Below, one piece after another: positions 23,622 to 37,940 of a DNA stretch of 64,000 bases. Made by a program: the position numbers and the translations under genes. Position 1 is the stretch's first letter; each line of letters begins with the position of its first letter. The notes beneath the pieces were generated by a model. The model did not search any database. It saw nothing but the letters and a program-made list of their open reading frames with translations, and was not told where the DNA came from. The stretch is from Polytrichum commune (Eukaryota; Streptophyta; Polytrichopsida; Polytrichales; Polytrichaceae): assembly GCA_950295325.1 (NCBI GenBank), contig OX485803.1, forward strand, positions 73,919,554 to 73,983,553, written 5' to 3'.

Positions 23622-26600
23622 CTAGAAAGACACATACAGAACTGGAACAAGACCAGTTGTCTTTCCATCTCGTCCAGGTTTCTTCTTCCGCACCTACAAT
23701 TCAAGACAAACAATTTCAATGAGTCTGAATTGCTCAACAAGTAAATCAGTTTTTCCCTCTCTTAATGCTGCAGACAAGATTATCTAATTCTAGATTTAAA
23801 AGATCTGCCAAGAATCCCTGCACTAAGCTGTTAATTGTAATTGGACAAAACATGGCAGGGATTCATCCATCTTCAGCAAAAAGCATTGATGCCCAGCAAA
23901 GATGGATACTCTTTGTTTGAGACTTGTTTGTAACCAATTGAATGCTATCCAAACAAATTGAATCAAGCAGCCAAAGTATTAATAAGGATCAGGCCATTGT
24001 TGACATACTGAGAACCACCCGTCAACTTCATATTCAATCTCAAGGTCTTCTCCAGCTGTTAGATTGAGCTGCAATTACCATACATCAAAAATTAAAAATT
24101 AGAGAATATAACAAAATCAGGTTGATTCCAGAGTACAGGAAATAACATCCTCACTTTTGCATAGAGGTCCCAAACAACATATTCTCAAGAAAAAACTAAA
24201 TTTCGAGGCTAGAGATTGTAGGTATATCCTACTGCAGAACAAGGAAATTGCTTCACAGAAATAGATGATCTGTACCTCTTCATCACCACCAGCAGTGAAG
24301 TCGTAAAGTGCTTTGCCATATTGAGGCTCTTGGCGATCATCACTCTGTGCATCAACACTTGGTCGTGGAGAGTCCCGGGTAGTGCTATCAGAAGTCATTG
24401 AATCATTTCTTCCGGATGTACCAAACTTCCGTCCAGATGCCTGATATAAGAAAATTATAGCTCATTTGTCAGCACAGAAGACAATGTCTTTCTCTGGACT
24501 ATAGACAGCTAACACCAGAACTTGAACTAAACCAAGCACACCAAAAGGTCAAAGTGGAGGATGTTGCCTTCTTCATGAATAGGTTTTTTACTTAATAAGG
24601 AATGTTCTCTATACAAGTTACATAAATGGTTGAACCCATACATCCCAAAAAGTAGTGTGAGCATTGAATGAAGAATACCAAACATGGTGACAAAGTACCA
24701 TATGATTGCTGAGAAGGATACTTTAAAGTGACAATAATGAAGAATGATCAGGTCAGTGTCACCTTAGGAGAGTCTGATTTTGATGAAACATCTCGTAGCC
24801 CACCATCAACTGTAGAGGGATGCTTATGAGTCTTATGATCATCCTCCTGCAAAAGAACAGAAACACACATATTTTAAGCTTTACACATTGGATGCAGGTG
24901 AGAAACATTTGATGTCAGAGCCTCCATCCACAAAGGTTAAGATCATGTTGGAGTTGACGAATATAACATTTTCCATACACAAACCCATCTGAAATAGGTT
25001 TGCTGCACGTTATTAAAACATGAGCAAGAGTATATTTTATGGTCCAAAGCATTCTAATTAGTATTAAATCTACAAGAAATCCAAAAAGTGGAACCTTCAC
25101 TGTTCACCTTCTTATTATCATCATCAATAAGTTGGCTCCACAAAGTCAATATGAAACACGAGTACTTTTTATTAGTGTAGCATTGAGGCTAAATTTTCAA
25201 AAATATCATTGCTATCCTAGTACACAGCAGAACTTTTCTAGGAAGAAACTCAACAGAATTATGTTGATGGTTTGGGAAATAAGAAATTGATAAATGGAAT
25301 TTTTTTAAGTGGACAAAAGTGCAGGAATCGGTATATACTGAGCTCTTAGTAGCTAACAAACTTATGGAGAAATGTATCCAGATGAGATGGACTAATGAGA
25401 GCTGATGAGCATACCCGACGCGTTGCATGACTGAAGGGGTTGGCAACGCCTGGGAACCGAGTACTTCCAAATCTTGAGGATGATGCAGACTCCGGTGATG
25501 ATGTGCCAGATGACACGGCTGCTTCATCATCCTGTCAAGCAAAAATGTGCTCATGCTCTCAGACGAAATGCTCTTATATACAGACAACAATTGCAAGCAC
25601 CCACAAATTAAAAGGGTTTCAAATGAGAATGAAGCATGCAACTTTTCGATAATTATCATGAAGTTTTTGCAACACATCAAACCCATTCAAGAAATTGAAC
25701 CATGTCAGGAGACTTCTGATGGCTGACAATTACCGAGCTATCAGAGCCATCAAGAAGTGTCTTGGCCCACATGTCGTCATATGAAACAGAAGGACGCGGC
25801 TCCTCTTCTTCTTCCTCCTCTTCTTCTGGGGCATCAGTGCCTCCTCCTTTCATGAAGTCATTAACCTGCCAATATCCACAAGGTTTTTAAGGGCTAATAG
25901 CATGAATATGTCCCTCTCAGTAAAGGAAATTCATCACTACCATGTTGTCTGACAGTCACCTCAAGAATTTTTAAATGACAACAGGGTGTCAAATGTGTAC
26001 CATATCCATGCCTGGCTGATTATTACCCCACTCAGAGGTTACATTTGCATCATCAGCAGTCTGAATATGGACAGGAGGATAATCAATACGGCCTCCTCCA
26101 GCTCCATAATCAAGGAGATCTGATATTCCAGTAGCTACTGCTGGGTCATTATACCCTTTGGAAGCATCAATGCGGTGCTCATTCCGGTACAAGTTGATGA
26201 GTTTTGCACTGCCACAACAATAGCATGTCCGTGCATAATCAGAAACCCATTTACCTCACTGTAGAAGTATACATGTGCTTAGCAAAAGACAGGTAATACA
26301 TATATCTTTGTACTCGAAACCACTTGCCTTGAGCATTGATATCTCTGCTTGATCATTCCACTAGATCTCAATAGCAGGAGTCAGTGTAAATACGTAGGAT
26401 AATTTAAGATATGCACAAATAGGGGAGTTGAAAAGTGATTCTACAAATGTACCTAGTAGGCCCAAGTGGCAGATACTTCGAGCGAGGAACAAAACAGAAA
26501 AGTGAGACAAGATCTAAGAGTCTCTCATGAGTCTCATACAATCTCTTCAGGTCTTCATCAGTCCACTCCTCCTTAGCATTATCATGTTGCCTCGTATCCC

Positions 26601-29600
26601 TACACACAAAGTAAATGAAACCCATATATCATATTCATAAAGAGACACATAGTAAAGTATACCTAACATCATGATAATAAAGCAGCTTTCCATGTGTAGC
26701 TAGACAGACTATTATACCCCTTGCATTTATTATCACAAAATGACACTAGATATGTAATATTTTAAGTCCAGATTCACTACTTTCAGAGGAAGTGGACATA
26801 CTTCACAAATTGATCTTGACCCTTGTACATCTCATCCAAGACCTGCAACATGGGTGCAATGATGGAGCTGAGACCAGTCCCACTGGCCCCTTGGTCCTCT
26901 CCATTAGTTGCCTCTGCACCTATAACTTTCTCCCTTGTTCTTCCTTGAGCAAGAGTGTGCAGAAATTCGTAGATCTGGAGCCTGTATGGTTCACCTGACC
27001 TAAGAGCCACAGTCACTAATGCTTGGGCTGCAATGATCCGCACCTGTCAAACCATTGCTCATGAGAGTCTGAACCGAGTGGACCGCAGTTGACATCATTT
27101 GCTGCTTTCAACAGAACAACTTACAAGGATGTGTTCACAATAACCAGGTCTAAGGACAAATGAAACTACATTATTGTACACATAATTACCTCCCAGCTGC
27201 CACTAATGGCACAACGTTGAAGCCGAGTCACTGCTCCTGCAAGTGTTGGATTCCTAGAGCTTGCAGCAGCCACCATCTTCTCACCATCAAGCATCATAAG
27301 AGCTGTGCTTGGTGAGGTGGCTGACTCCCATGCATACTCTGCTGCTGCATAGTTTGCATTTTCTCCAAGAAACCAGACCTGATATAATCCATCTTTCAGT
27401 AAGTTTGGAGGCCAGAAGACATGGAACCAGTTGGAGACATTATTGTCTTCATTCTTACTTGGACACAATTTCTACCATATATATGTTGCAAAATTCTTCA
27501 AACTGGACTTCAATACCAAGAAACGAAATGAAAGATGACAAACCCTGTTGAACATTAAAACACTGTTGCAAACAAGAGACCTAGCCTATGATTTAGGGCT
27601 GATATGTTTTATTGCTCCTGAAATCAAAGGCAGTGGAAGACGTATACCGCAGCTTGAACCAACCGCTGCAGTGCAATTGCAGATTTTGGATCAGCACGCT
27701 CTGTTGCTCTCCCGCCTACCATCCCTAGCGGCTGAGGCGGGGGGAGATCCAGCACCACAGTGACTGCCTCCAGTGCAGTATGCTTTCCATCAGGTCCTGA
27801 TCCCACGAGGCATGTCTGTGTGTATGTGATGCATTGTCAGTTATCAAATATATTTTGACAAGCATAAAATTGAAGTGAGGTAGCTGAGGTAAATTATCAG
27901 AATGTCTTTTCCAGCTGCAATCATCAAACTGTGACGTTGTGAACTGAATTACCTTCCACAAGAGTTGCAGTACATCAGAATCAATTTTACCAGGAACCTT
28001 TGTTGCAAAAAGCCTGGATATGTCTAGCAATATCACTGCCATCTCAGGAGTGGCCTGCAAGCAAGAAGATTGAGCTCAATCAGGACCATTATCATTATAT
28101 ACAAGGTCTGGTGGTCTGGAGGTTATATCATGAGAGTGGTCTGATGGTCCCCCATCATGTAGAGCAGTGTTGGAGGTAAAAAGAACAACTTGCATAGAAT
28201 TTAAATGAGCTAGTGCCTACATGTGGCATTTCTCCATCTTAGAAGGCGATAGGTAGATTGACTGGTAACAACTTGTGGGCATGACTTGCTGACCTTGAAA
28301 CGTGCATGTAAAGTAAGCATTATGTCATTCAGTAATGCCGCTGGCCATGAAGGATCAGCTAATTCTCCAGTGATGATAGCCTTCAGCTCTGCTACAGGCT
28401 CATATGGACTCTGCATCCAAATCAGGGCTTTTATTGCAGCAGCACGGACGTATACGCATTCACAAGCCGTGGTTGTTCGGACACCTTCCATGAGCCCTGC
28501 CAGCATACTTGCAATGGATTCCTTACCACCCGCTGACATAGACACTGTCCTTCGAGAACCTGCAGGGAAGGATAATTTTGTCATTTATCAGATCTGCCAG
28601 GTTATCTAAGTAACTTCATCATCACATAGTTCACATTAACATAGCATTGTATCATGTTGTAAACAACATGTAGTAATAGAGGAGACTACCTTCAGCATCC
28701 CCTGCATCATCATCTGCCTTCATGGCATCAGCAGTAGGATTCTCCATTGATGTGTCTGTTTGAACCATGTCATCAACATACCCTCGTACAGCAACTGCAG
28801 CTGCCCTGCTCTTTCCAAGCTCCTGTACAATTCTGACAGCACCATGGAGCACAGGTCTAGAAGGGCTCCTTAATGCTGACTCCAGTCTGTAACCACTCAG
28901 GAACACACGAGTCAGTTCATTTTTACCAGACCCTCATAAACACAATGTTTTTATACTATGTGGGATATAACAAGCAATCGCATGAAAAGCCTGGAAAGAT
29001 TCGATTGAAACCTCTTCCAACTTCTCATTTAATCCTGTGGGTAACTCAAAATGCAGAACTGCCTTCTTGACAATCTTAGTGAATGCTTTCATAATTAGGT
29101 GTCCGCACACTGCTTAGAGAGATCCATGAGTTGTTTGTGTCCACCTTCGCATTACTAGCTTTATAAGAGGTTGGGGTCGCCTGGGCCTTGGAGCTTGACG
29201 ATCTTTGGGACCTCTTGGAGGAATCCCTTCTTTGGTAGCACTTCCATCTTTTCCAGCAGCTCCATTAGCATCTTTGGAAGGCAAAGAAGGTGGCTCTGGA
29301 AATTTAAGGATAGCAGTTGTGAGTAGGCCCCACCCAGCGGCACGATCTTCAAGGCTGCACACAGCATTTTCATACTCAGGCGCATGTTGCACAAACATCT
29401 AGTAAGCTATGTGCTGCTGCATACAAGAAAGGTAAATGATAATAACACACACCTTTCAGTGGCATCAAACTTGCCCAAAATGCAAGTGATGGCTTCAAAA
29501 CAAACTCGCTCACTTGGATCAAGAAGGAGTTGATACAAAATAGTTGTGAACTGTGTCTTCACCTCTGGCCTTTCTGCAAGGACAAGAAGTACAGTGAGAA

Positions 29601-32600
29601 ATCACAGCTGCCAGCACAGAGTGGAAAAATTGCTCCAAAATTTTTTGAAAGGTCTACAGGGTGCAGTGGATAATATACCATCAAGAACTCGTGCTCTGGA
29701 TAGAATGTAGCAAAGCCGAGCAAGATAAACACGAGCAAGAACATCATGTATCTGAAGCACTTCTTGCAACGAACCTGCCACATGCACAAAAACGTCTCTT
29801 AGACACAAGAGAAAAATTACACTCTTCTTTGTAGCCTCTGTAGTCTGTTGACAAAAAAGAGTACTGGGTTTGACATTTGCTTGATTGCAGCTATTTTTGA
29901 GATCTCATATGCACAACAAAAGGACCATACACCAAATTTCTAGAACTCAAGTGCTAGGTAAAGTGTTAAGTTACTCTATGAAATTCCCTGCACTGATAAC
30001 ATCAGGCAGAAATCACCAAAAATTCACAACAGAAAAAACTAGATTCGTGATATCTAGTTAGGTGACTTTCTTTATTAAGGGTAAAGTCAAACATAAAGCT
30101 CAGGGGCCTGTTCAGAGAGTAAATACCTCCAGCAAGAGCAAGTTTTGCTGCACACAGAAAGAAAGAAAAAGTTCAACTTGTTAATAAGGGATATAGTGCT
30201 AAGTCACACAATGGTGTAGCTAAAATCTGCAGAAATATATTGACCATTTAGATGCTTAGGGACAAAATTGGACCAGGGCTTGCTAACACACTGAATCAAG
30301 ACAAAGTGAACATGTGCAAAGCACGGATTCCTGTGGCAGCTAAAATTAGAAAAATCAGCAGAGACATTGCAGTTCTTGATCACATTACTTACCCACTGCC
30401 ATAGCCACTGCAGTTGTATCTTTCACAGCCAACTCTGCCACTACTGATAATGCATGTCTTACTCCAACAGGATCTGCACATGCAATTCTGCACATGCACA
30501 TCACATAAGTCAGCCTAAGCTTTCAAGACAACTATCCTGAATGGAATATTCTTAGAGCACAACCCTTATTATAGATCAGCATGGATTACTAGTTTCTACA
30601 GACAGTTGAAGCCCATTGATAATAGGTACAAAAGGAAAACCCTCACACACCCTTGAACAGCTCGATGAAGAAAGGCAGGATTTCCAGAGTCTAAAGGCAA
30701 CCGGCGTAAAGTGCTGAGAGCAGCATACTGTAGATTACTGCGCAATGCAGACTGCCAGCACCCATGGAAAGAAATTAGGAGGAATTCCTTGCATCATATC
30801 AAACAAAACATCTGTACTCCTCACCACTGTATATTGGAATGACACACAAATTTGAATTTGGCCAGCTTTGAAAGAATCCTCGGATCAAACACCAAGAGAA
30901 TGATGGACAGCCATTTGTGCCAGACCACACCATTGTTCCAATACACTATTACTTTAAGAGACCTCAATTTTTGAAGCTGACAGGATAAAGTCATTGGCAC
31001 TTCTGGCATGCAGAAAAATAACACTTCATTCTGAATTTCAAATGAACATGACGGTTTAACTAAAAAATAGGTTATTGACAATGGTATTGATTTTGAACCA
31101 GTTCGAACCTCATAAGCATCTAACAGAAGGCATATGTACAGAAATTAGTACACTTGATAGTACTACAACAGCTCCAATTGGAATGAGATCATATAGCAGT
31201 CAATCTTATGTAACCATTAGATAACTTTTGCCTGTAAGGTAGGTAAAGACGTTTTAGGATCAAGGAGTGACGTTGCAAGAACATCCCCTTAGGAATAAGA
31301 AGACCTCATCACCAAAGAAATCCTACAAAGAACCATTCACTCTCTTCATACACAGGAAAGAGAAAGGAGGGACAACATTCCAGCAGAAGTTTATACCTCC
31401 TTGTCAACACTTTGCCTTCCAAACATGCCCTTCTTTCTTCTCAGTTTCCCTGCATCTGCAACCTGCATAGAATGAAATCAGATGTCTGGTTTGGGGATGA
31501 TGACTTCCGTCTTACAGCACTTTAATTGTCGCATAAATGCAAATTTTACCCCACATACAAGTATATGGATTTATTTGGACAGCACTGCACACAAAAGGAG
31601 ACCTCAAAGAACTATACATTGCAGATAAAACTTTGTCAAAAGAGGGGAAGAAAGACACTGGAGATGTTTATTAACCTTGTCCAGGATGCCAAATACAATC
31701 TCATAAAGTGTGGCCAATACGTCATTGCTGCTTGTCGGAGCAAAACTAAGAGCCTTAAGAGCTGCAATGCGCTGCGGATGAACTGCACAGACAACAGACC
31801 CATGTAAAACCCACTATCATTCCAGGAGGATAGATTTCAGTGACTAAATAAATAACATATTTATATTGGTGGCCATGGCATGTAGTAACCAAATTCAGAA
31901 TTTGTTACATACCTGCAGGATCAGCAAGTGCAGCATCAGCTGTAAGCGCAGTAATAATCTGTGGCACGACCTCTGCTCGTGTGACTACAGTCCCTCCAGC
32001 AAGATTCAAGTCCGCCAAAGCATCCCAATTGGGTGTTGGTATTCCTCCACCAGGGGTAACACCTTGAGCGCCACTTTCTGCCAGAAGTCTAGCAAGGAAG
32101 TAGTAAACATATCGTAGGACACTTCGGTCATCTGATGTCTTATGAAGCTGCACATTCAGAAGATATCAGTATTAAAAATTCTTTGGCATTCCAGCTCTAT
32201 AAGTTTAATCTAGAGCAGAGTTCTGCATTATGTGACAAATTCTACCCTCCAAAAATCATGAACGAATAAACAGATATGGAGCAGCATATCAATCATGTGA
32301 GACTCAAGAACAATTACACTGAGGAAAGTTCTGAAACAAAACAAACCCTTTGAAGAGCCTGTCATGATAATTATTGGTAGAAGATTATGCAGACACTTTC
32401 AAATAGGGGAAAAGAAGGACCACAAACAAACAAAAAGTTCTGCTTCGGTGAAGTTTGTAAAGAGGTTTTCAAGAGTACAAATTTATCTCATACCGCAAGA
32501 AGAGAGGGGGCCAATGATGGATCGACAGAGCTATACACAGCCAGCTTGGGGAATACTTGGTGAACAAGCTGCTTTGCAGCAGTTTTCTGCATATACCCCA

Positions 32601-34979
32601 CACACCCCACATTAGTTAGCCACAAGTACTTCATTGTCACAATCTACACTTACAAAGACATTTCCCTTGCTCATTTGATGAAAGCATAACATCCAATATC
32701 ATAAGCATGACAAACTCAACATATGTAATTGTCAAAATTAGAAATTTTAAGCAGGTCATTTGAAATACACACCTGGTCAGCAGATGCTGAAAGTTCCTGG
32801 AGAGTTCTGGCAAGCTGCGAGTAGGATACAGGCTACTCATCCCAACATACACAAAACAAGTCAATGTTGTTCATGAGTCACCGGTGATCTCAGGTTGGAG
32901 GAGCCAGAGAGTGTCCAAGAACGACAGAAATATGCTAGGCTTTCAAAATGCGAAAAAGTCATCCTCCTAGTAACAACATCACATGTTTTCAGACAATATG
33001 GATATGGACATAACTATCAGAGATCCAGTTCATCATGCTCCTAAGAGAAGTAATCTAAGCAAGGAGATACTAACATCCAACACACTAATATGTTTCAATT
33101 CTCGGTGGAGAGTAATCTGCTGGGATATTTCTCAAATTCCAATGCAAGTGGTTCAGTGGGTGGCCAGGATGGACAAAGTGTTGGAGATGAGATAGGATGC
33201 ATATTATTACCAACCATTAAGACCTTAGGAATTCATCCCAAAGACTCACCCCAAAAGCCACAATCAAGGGAAGGAGGCTGCACAGACCTTCTCCATGCAC
33301 CCTGTGACTGCTATGAGTTTCAAAAGTGCAGATGATGGTGAAGGGAAGCCACAATAGTATTAATATGGTTTGTTTTTACAGGTATCGCCTAGAAGGCCAT
33401 TTGGCAGGAAGTCAATCTCTCGAGCACATGCTAAGTAACATTGAATCATAAGAACCTAACCATTTGCTTCAATGATGATATGTTATTTCAGTGTCCACCT
33501 TTTGGCATGATTTTGGCCCAGATTTTCCTCTCCTCTTCCTCATTGTGAGCAAACAGTATAATTCCACTTTGCAAGCTCGACTTGTTACTTTGCTCCAATT
33601 GGATATACTCAGCATTCCTTCTGCAATCTCTTCATTCAGTGCAATCCTAGAGGAGGTATGGAATCAAGTTTATTTTTCAGTGAATCTCTCCATAGATGAA
33701 TGATAAGAAGCCCTCTGAATGCTTGATCTTCTGGATATTTTCAGCAAGTTTTAGCTTAGCACCTGGTTCAAGGGAACACCTACTCGGTTCTATGGAGAAC
33801 ATTGCACTTCCCTATTCTGTTGTACATCTTTCAAATAGTAAAACTCCCTGAAAGACTAATCCCCATGGCTGATTGATTAATTCACACAAGCCATTAAATG
33901 CACAATATCAATAGCCACTGTTCCAAATACAAAGTAAAGGTCAATGGGGCTAAAACCAACGCCCTAAAATCTAGCCCAATAAATACATATTATTCTGAAA
34001 ATGTCCACCATCTTAACATCAGGCTTCTATGTTGGTTTTGGGTCATCTACCAATAAAACCTTGACCCTTATAAGTTATGCATATAGGATTCAAATAAGAC
34101 GTACTTTGGTGCCTTGGGATCCCCTGTCAATTGCTAGCGATTATCATTCTAAAAAAAATACAATAGCAATATCAATGCTCAGCACTTCCTAAAGCAAGGT
34201 TTTAGCACCAACTCTCTTAGCAAACCCCTTCCCATAAGGTAAGCAGGCCTAATTCAGTTACTTATCTTAATTGAACAGAAAGGACAACAGAAAGACATGT
34301 GTTTAAAAGAGACTGAAGTTCATGCTCAAAATTTGTTAACAAATTCGTTGACCATTGTAGGCTCAATAGTCAACATAATTGGGGGGACCTATGTAGCCTT
34401 CTTATGCTCACTGTCAGTGAAATGAAATGAAATTGATTTTAGAGTCAAGGAAGCCGACAGACTTATGGGACTAAAAGTACATCAAGATGGTGTCAAACCG
34501 GCTAATTCCCTAGAGTGGCATAGTGTGGTAGACTCTGTGAGGTAGAGGCTGATTTCAGTGGAATTTGATGATTCATAAGAATTGGAGATTAGCTCGAAAA
34601 ATTTCTGGGATTCATCCTGGCTTCCTCAGATACATTTGCAAACACACACAGATTTCAACCTCACGAATCTGAGTAGGATAAGAGTAGCAAACAACAAAAA
34701 GTAACCAAATAAGACCCATCTACGCTAAATAGAGAAATGCACCTTTTTCTTCTGCTTGAGGCTCGGACCAAGCCCTGTTCCTGCCTTTCCAGCAGCTCCA
34801 GTTTTGATTGACCCTAATAACTCTGGAGTCATCTGCACGTTCGACTTCCTGGGAGGGACATTTTTAATAGGTCGTTCTGAAGCGCCACCCTTATTTAGAG
34901 GAGGGAAAGCAGGATTTCCAGGCGGTGGAGGATCTGACGTAATCAGATCCATAAGCGAAGTTCCGGCCTCCTGTGCCAT
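23622..34979 (-). CDS. TASH3: TASH3 (TSAUCER), SH3-domain subunit of the TPLATE/TSET endocytic complex
   Basis: Complete 26-exon gene coding 1,196 residues, close to the roughly 1,200 of the Arabidopsis protein. Exons: 34979-34743, 32832-32773, 32586-32494, 32147-31913, 31782-31676, 31462-31397, 30751-30651, 30487-30393, 30147-30127, 29774-29679, 29573-29453, 29354-29145, 28886-28690, 28559-28294, 28054-27953, 27815-27648, 27378-27190, 27043-26802, 26599-26453, 26208-26001, 25865-25734, 25531-25415, 24846-24763, 24440-24276, 24068-24009, 23693-23622. All introns are GT-AG and all phases join. Landmarks are the start MAQEAGTSLMDLI, DDRSVLRYVYYFLARLL near residue 118, an adaptin-like alpha-solenoid trunk, PVATGISDL-type text, an acidic E-run in exon 21, and an SH3 domain at about 1142-1195. 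TPLATE complex works in clathrin-mediated endocytosis at the plasma membrane. Exon 9 is a 21-nt microexon. Confidence 0.95.
32833..34742 (-). other. TASH3 intron 1 (1.9 kb)
   Basis: The longest TASH3 intron; donor GTGCAT after codon AAG, acceptor GATGAGTAG. Apart from the LINE fragment at 34425-34560 it holds nothing I recognise. ORFs at 32983-33335 and 33491-33703 are without family resemblance. Confidence 0.75.
34425..34560 (-). mobile_element. LINE 3'-end fragment in TASH3 intron 1
   Basis: The reverse complement matches 21448-21580, including GATGTACTTTTAGTCCCAT and GCCACTCTAG, and ends in repeated TTTCA units. It lies in the same sense as TASH3 transcription. It is a severely 5'-truncated copy of the LINE family seen at 20.9-21.6 kb. 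Confidence 0.8.
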
Positions 34980-34984
34980 CGCTC

Positions 34985-35780
34985 TACCCTACCTCCAAAA
35001 GTTCTTCCAGAAATCGTCCTTCTTCTACAACCGCATCAGCAATGGCATTTTTCCACAATGCAAGAAACGTAACCCGGTATCAAAACAACCTGCGATCACA
35101 ATGCATAAGTAACAAGAACCCTTAGATGTAAAATATGATAAACGAGAGTTGTGTCAGCCATTTTATACGTGTTTTCGAACTCCTAACCGAGCAGACTTCG
35201 TAAAACCTAATTCCAGAGCTCTTTCTACAACATATGAATCACTCCGAGTTCTTTTACAAGAGCATCACCAATGGCGTTTTCCCAGAATGCAAAAAAAGGA
35301 GCGCGTTATCGAAACAACCTGCCATCACAATGTACAAGACGAAGAAGAAGAATTTTCTAGGAGACAAAAGGCATCATAGCGTCGACCTGCTCTCGTTGAA
35401 CTTAATCAATGGATGCAAAATTTGATAAAAACAAGACTTGTGTCAACAGAAGCATCGGCCATTTTATACATATTTCCGAACTCCTCACCGAGTAGACTTC
35501 GCAACACCTAATTCGAAACTCTTTTTACGACAAATCATTCACTCGGAGCTTCAATGAAGAGCCGACTCTGGACCTAATCCGATGAGATAAAGGACCCTAC
35601 AGAGTGCAGCCATTTGCACACGTTCGCGGACTTGAAACCGTGTAGGCTTCGCAACACCTAATTTCAGAGCTCCACGACAATCATCCACCCATTCGGAGCT
35701 TCGCTGTACGAACGATTCTCGACCAAATGCAATGGAGTAAAGCTTAAAATGAAGCTGGAGAGAAGATCATACCAGAGATG
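34985..35780 (-). promoter_or_regulatory. TASH3 5' region with possible 5'-UTR intron and tandem repeats
   Basis: Diverged direct repeats fill this interval. The phrase (A/C)GAACTCCTAACCGAGCAGACTTCG near 35175 recurs near 35475 and, weaker, near 35630. The phrase AATGGC(A/G)TTTT near 35042 recurs near 35270 with CAAAACAACCTGC / CGAAACAACCTGC after each. A donor-like CTCTG|GTATGATC near 35774 and acceptor-like GGTAG just before the ATG would allow a leader intron spanning the repeats, which is inferred and unproven. Confidence 0.5.
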
Positions 35781-36290
35781 TGGCGAGCTCCGATCACTAG
35801 TTTAAGGAGGAATTGCGAAGACGGGGTCTCGGACGATCCGAGTGATGGAGGAGTGACAAGGAAAATTTGGGAAAGGTGCCTGATGAGCCTGGCGGGTTCT
35901 CCTGACCTCGTTCCCATTAAGTTCTCGTAAAGTTCCCAATGATAATAACTCCTTTCTAGGTTCCAATCGCGGCTCGTGAAAGTCCGTCAGGTCTTCCTAG
36001 AGAGGTCAGGTACACACCAATATCGTCCGGGTATCTAAGTTCTACCCGGTACATGGGCGGGTATTAAATACCAGGCCCGGCTGGTACCCTACCCAACGAA
36101 CACATATTGATATCCGCCCGATACTTGCACATATACCATTGCAACATTCCATGGTATCACCTAGATATTCTTGGACATTTCATAAATATTTTTAATATCA
36201 TGAACAACTACATATCAATTTTTTTATTCTTTTTAACATTGGTTTTTTAATCGGTCTATGAGAAAATTTCATACTCCCATAAGATTGATA
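35781..36290. other. TASH3 upstream flank
   Basis: Likely holds the TASH3 transcription start and promoter near 35.8-35.95 kb. Beyond it, GC-rich phrases built on ACCCGG/CCGGGTA lie at 36020-36120. No gene seen. Confidence 0.45.
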
Positions 36291-36292
36291 CC

Positions 36293-36735
36293 TAGGACCG
36301 AATTAGACTACATTGAAGAAGTGCACCGGTCAAGAATTTTAGGGAAATGGAGCAATATGATTGGTTATAAAATGAGTTCATCATTACTCATGATTTACAC
36401 AATGGCCAAGTCTTCTCCAGTGAAGGACTTCAAGCATGAAAGAAAAAATGATGTGGTTGTCAACATGCCAACATTTTTTGCTAGGAGAGTTCTCCAAAGG
36501 TCAAGTTTCTTGGGCAACTTCAAACCCTCATACAAGAAACTCGGTCTCTAGAGAACTCCAACTTGAGGTTTTTATATATAGATAAATAGATGGATAGATA
36601 CAATAGATATAGTTTGTTTTTGTTTTACCATCTTGATTGTCATACATACCGTCGCCTCAAAGAACCTTGTCTTGGGCTAAAACTTTTGTATGGCTAGTAT
36701 ACTTCTTCACAATGGTCTAAACCATTCTTACTTAG
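36293..36735. mobile_element. Non-autonomous hAT-like element
   Basis: The ends, ATTAGACTACATTGAAGAAG and (reversed) GGTTTAGACCATTGTGAAGA, are imperfect inverted repeats. The interior matches two parts of the composite element at 54.6-55.7 kb: GGCCAAG...CATGCCAACA...TTCTTGGGCAAC and CGCCTCAAA...TTGTCTTGGGCTAAAA. The 97-residue ORF inside is not recognised. Confidence 0.6.
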
Positions 36736-37009
36736 AGCATGATATATTATCCATGAATGTACATGTGCCCTTGCAAGTGCCAAGGTGGAGGGGCCTTGTG
36801 TAAGCCCGAGCACACTATATTGATAGCCAAGTTGTCAAATGGCATATGCAGTAGCAGCAGTTGGGGGCCCCTTGGACGGAAACCATATCTACTCAAGCCC
36901 TAGCTGGGAATTGGGCCAAATCTGATAGATTGCATAAATGTTGTCAAATATATTTTTTAAAATTATGAAGCAAACACACTTCTCAAATTGGGGAAACAAT
37001 GAGTCCACA

Positions 37010-37215
37010 AACAAGGAGATTGATCTAGTTACATATGGGATGATTGAATTTGAGAAATAATTGGTTCAAGTTCAAGACTATATTAGACAAATCGTCAACC
37101 TATTCATAAATATACACAGAATATTACATTGATTAATAAAAGATAACCAAAAGATTTTAGCATGTAACTATTTGGATTTGGAAACATTTGGATATTGACT
37201 AATTTTGCCCAAAAT
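37010..37215 (-). repeat. Third copy of the LRR-like repeat
   Basis: Shares TTTGAGAAATAATTGGTT(C/G)AA and AGCATGTAACTATTTGGA-like text with 10.72-10.95 kb, in the same orientation as that copy. It is more diverged and has no usable frame. Confidence 0.6.
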
Positions 37216-37898
37216 ATATTGAGACATTGCAATGAGCTTCCAATAATTTCTTTGGTATAATGTGAAGCATACAAAATTTGAAAATATAGTGTAAACACCT
37301 TGCAATGTTCTTTTGTTGCCAATAAGTTCTTTTTTTTTCAAATGAAGGGTTAGCCAACATTTCAAGCTTAAAATGGCAACCCATGTGAGACATACAAGGA
37401 AAATGGCAGCAAGACTACCACTGCAACCTACTACCGGTATTGTAGATGGGAAGGATCCATATTAAAACTAAACTACCTAACATCATGTCATTGTCATATT
37501 GGAGTCCACCGCAATGTTTTTTTTTTTAAAATAAAAAAATTGTTGTGCTCTAGAGTTGAAATTGGTTAATAATGATAACCTTGAGAACGAAATTAATTAA
37601 CAGGCCTCGGCCTTAATTAGCCCCCCGAGCCTGGCCTCCTACACTTGATTATGTTTAATCACACTTAATTAGTTTGAATGTGTATGAATACTTTGTGAAA
37701 GTAGAAGGTATTACCTAAAAATTTATAAATTAAACATATTAAAATAAAACATTCATTTTAGTTCCATTTTAGAATGACAAAGATCTTTCAATGGTAAGTC
37801 ACAAAAATTATAACCTCGGTGCTAATGAGGGTTTTGTAACGATTTCACTTCGAAAAGGAAATCCCAATCAATTGCTTATTTGCTCAATGGAAATGAAC

Positions 37899-37940
<42 letters not shown>

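Noticed and set aside
29161..29394. Alternative TASH3 reading frame and an acceptor at 29398
   Set aside because: Only the acceptor at 29354 keeps phase with the preceding exon and gives the conserved SLEDRAAGW text.
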